Source: Phyllobacteriaceae bacterium
GTDB lineage: Bacteria > Pseudomonadota > Alphaproteobacteria > Rhizobiales > Rhizobiaceae
Length of the DNA: 64,000 bases
Direction of reading: 5' to 3'
NCBI GenBank assembly: GCA_002708825.1
Contig: PAPF01000009.1
Location: forward strand, 146,650 to 210,649
In this document: piece after piece, positions 63,438-64,000 of the stretch
How positions within the stretch are numbered: position 1 is the first letter of the stretch
Layout of the letters: each line of letters starts with the position of its first letter
Made by a program: the position numbers and the translations under genes
Notes under the pieces: generated by a model
What the model was told of the DNA's origin: nothing
The model's database searches: none
Seen by the model: the letters and a program-made list of their open reading frames with translations, nothing else

Positions 63438-64000
63438 TCAATCGTTTGAATAGCCGGGCCGTGGAACGTGGCTCATCAGCGTCTGGGAATAGCCGCCGTC
63501 GACAATGATTTCCTGCCCGGTGACATAGCCCGCCCGGCCGGACGCGAAGTAGAGCACGGCATCGGCGATGTCGCTGACATGGCCGATGCGGCGCAGCGGA
63601 ACGACCGCCTCGCGCGCGATCCTGGTGGGCTCGTGGGCATAGAAAGCCTCCGACAGCGGCGTGCGCACGAGGCCGGGCGCCACCACGTTGGAGCGCACCC
63701 CGCGCGGCCCCCATTCATGGGCAAGCTGGCGTGACAGCATGGAAACGGCCGCCTTCGAGGCGGAATAGGCATTGGAATGGGCCTGCTGATGCTGGCCCGA
63801 TATCGAGCCGACATGCACCAGCGAACCGGAGCCGCGCTCCAGCATGGCCGCCCCGAAGCGCTGCGCACAGCGCAGATAGCCGGTGAGGTTGACATCGAGC
63901 ATGCGTTGCCAGTCCGCGATTTCCACCGTGTCGAGATTGCCGGGTTTCAGGAAGGCGGCATTGTTGACCAGGATGTCGGCCGCGCCGAATGCGCCCTTCA
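63438..64000 (-). CDS. SDR-family oxidoreductase, C-terminal part
   Basis: The frame runs off the right edge, so the N-terminal cofactor-binding TGxxxGxG motif is outside the window. The visible part has LVNNAAFLKPGNLDT (NNAA motif), the catalytic Ser region HVGSISGQHQQ, the YxxxK motif NAYSASKAAVSML, VRSNVVAPGLVRTPL, and the terminal VTGQEIIVDGGYSQT. It is a classical NAD(P)-dependent short-chain dehydrogenase/reductase of unknown substrate. The stop at 63438 faces the element remnant. Confidence 0.9.
   Translation of the reverse strand, partial: KGAFGAADILVNNAAFLKPGNLDTVEIADWQRMLDVNLTGYLRCAQRFGAAMLERGSGSLVHVGSISGQHQQAHSNAYSASKAAVSMLSRQLAHEWGPRGVRSNVVAPGLVRTPLSEAFYAHEPTRIAREAVVPLRRIGHVSDIADAVLYFASGRAGYVTGQEIIVDGGYSQTLMSHVPRPGYSND

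Noticed and set aside
1-64000. CRISPR arrays, rRNA genes, intact insertion sequences or a replication origin
   Set aside because: No regularly spaced direct repeats, rRNA-like segments, transposase genes with terminal inverted repeats, or DnaA-box cluster were recognised by reading.

Overview
The window is GC-rich chromosomal DNA from an alphaproteobacterium, most likely of the Rhizobiales (Hyphomicrobiales; Phyllobacteriaceae-like). The main support is gene content and order: pyruvate dehydrogenase E2 / lpdA / lipA, a fused ispDF, dusB-ntrB-ntrC-ntrY-ntrX-trkA-dat-hfq-hflX-mazG, phosphatidylcholine synthase (pcs), an IalB-type protein and HspQ. The species call is inference. Nearly all of it is dense coding sequence, with many 4-base ATGA/GTGA stop-start overlaps.

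Layout. (1) 1-7330: end of a PDH/lipoate block (E2, SGNH hydrolase, DUF465 protein, lpdA, two small envelope proteins, lipA, COQ10/RatA-like protein), met head-on by cinA-C and ispDF. (2) 7507-18995: a + strand run of dusB, the NtrBC and NtrYX two-component systems, trkA, a D-amino-acid transaminase, hfq and hflX. (3) 18999-27313: mazG, an orphan peptide-type binding protein, ialB, hspQ, an AEC permease, a UbiH-type hydroxylase, pcs and a quinone reductase. (4) 27419-32224: a complete BMP-type (nucleoside-like) ABC importer ending in a clear terminator. (5) 32224-34745: an acyltransferase and rimO on the minus strand. (6) 34867-41501: a homoprotocatechuate meta-cleavage operon (hpaF-E-D, an aromatic amino acid decarboxylase, hpaG, hpaH) on the minus strand, with divergent MarR-type hpaR. 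(7) 41699-54123: a 12 kb + strand sugar/polyol locus: EryD-like SorC regulator, a five-part ABC importer with two different ATPases, an EryA-like FGGY kinase, a 2-hydroxyacid dehydrogenase, a class II aldolase, a second FGGY kinase and a HAD protein. (8) 54243-62827: a minus-strand housekeeping run (YbaK, a broken MBL gene, tatD, metG, holB, tmk, a D,D-carboxypeptidase, rlpA, a small exported protein). (9) 62949-64000: tRNA-Ser(UGA), a decayed mobile-element scar and the C-terminal part of an SDR oxidoreductase.

How the genes work together. lpdA and lipA supply the E3 subunit and the lipoyl cofactor for the E2 at the left edge. NtrBC/NtrYX with Hfq form a nitrogen/stress regulatory block. The hpa operon would take 3,4-dihydroxyphenylacetate through ring cleavage, oxidation, isomerisation, decarboxylation and hydration; the last aldolase (HpaI) and the HpaBC hydroxylase are not in the window, and a PLP decarboxylase is translationally coupled into the operon. 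The 41.7-54.1 kb locus is the best candidate for an undescribed pathway: its regulator and first kinase look like the erythritol system, but eryB and eryC are missing and a dehydrogenase, aldolase, second kinase and HAD protein replace them.

Two genes carry in-frame amber codons: the MBL-fold hydrolase (codon 141) and the resolvase remnant beside tRNA-Ser. No CRISPR array, intact insertion sequence, rRNA or recognisable riboswitch was seen.
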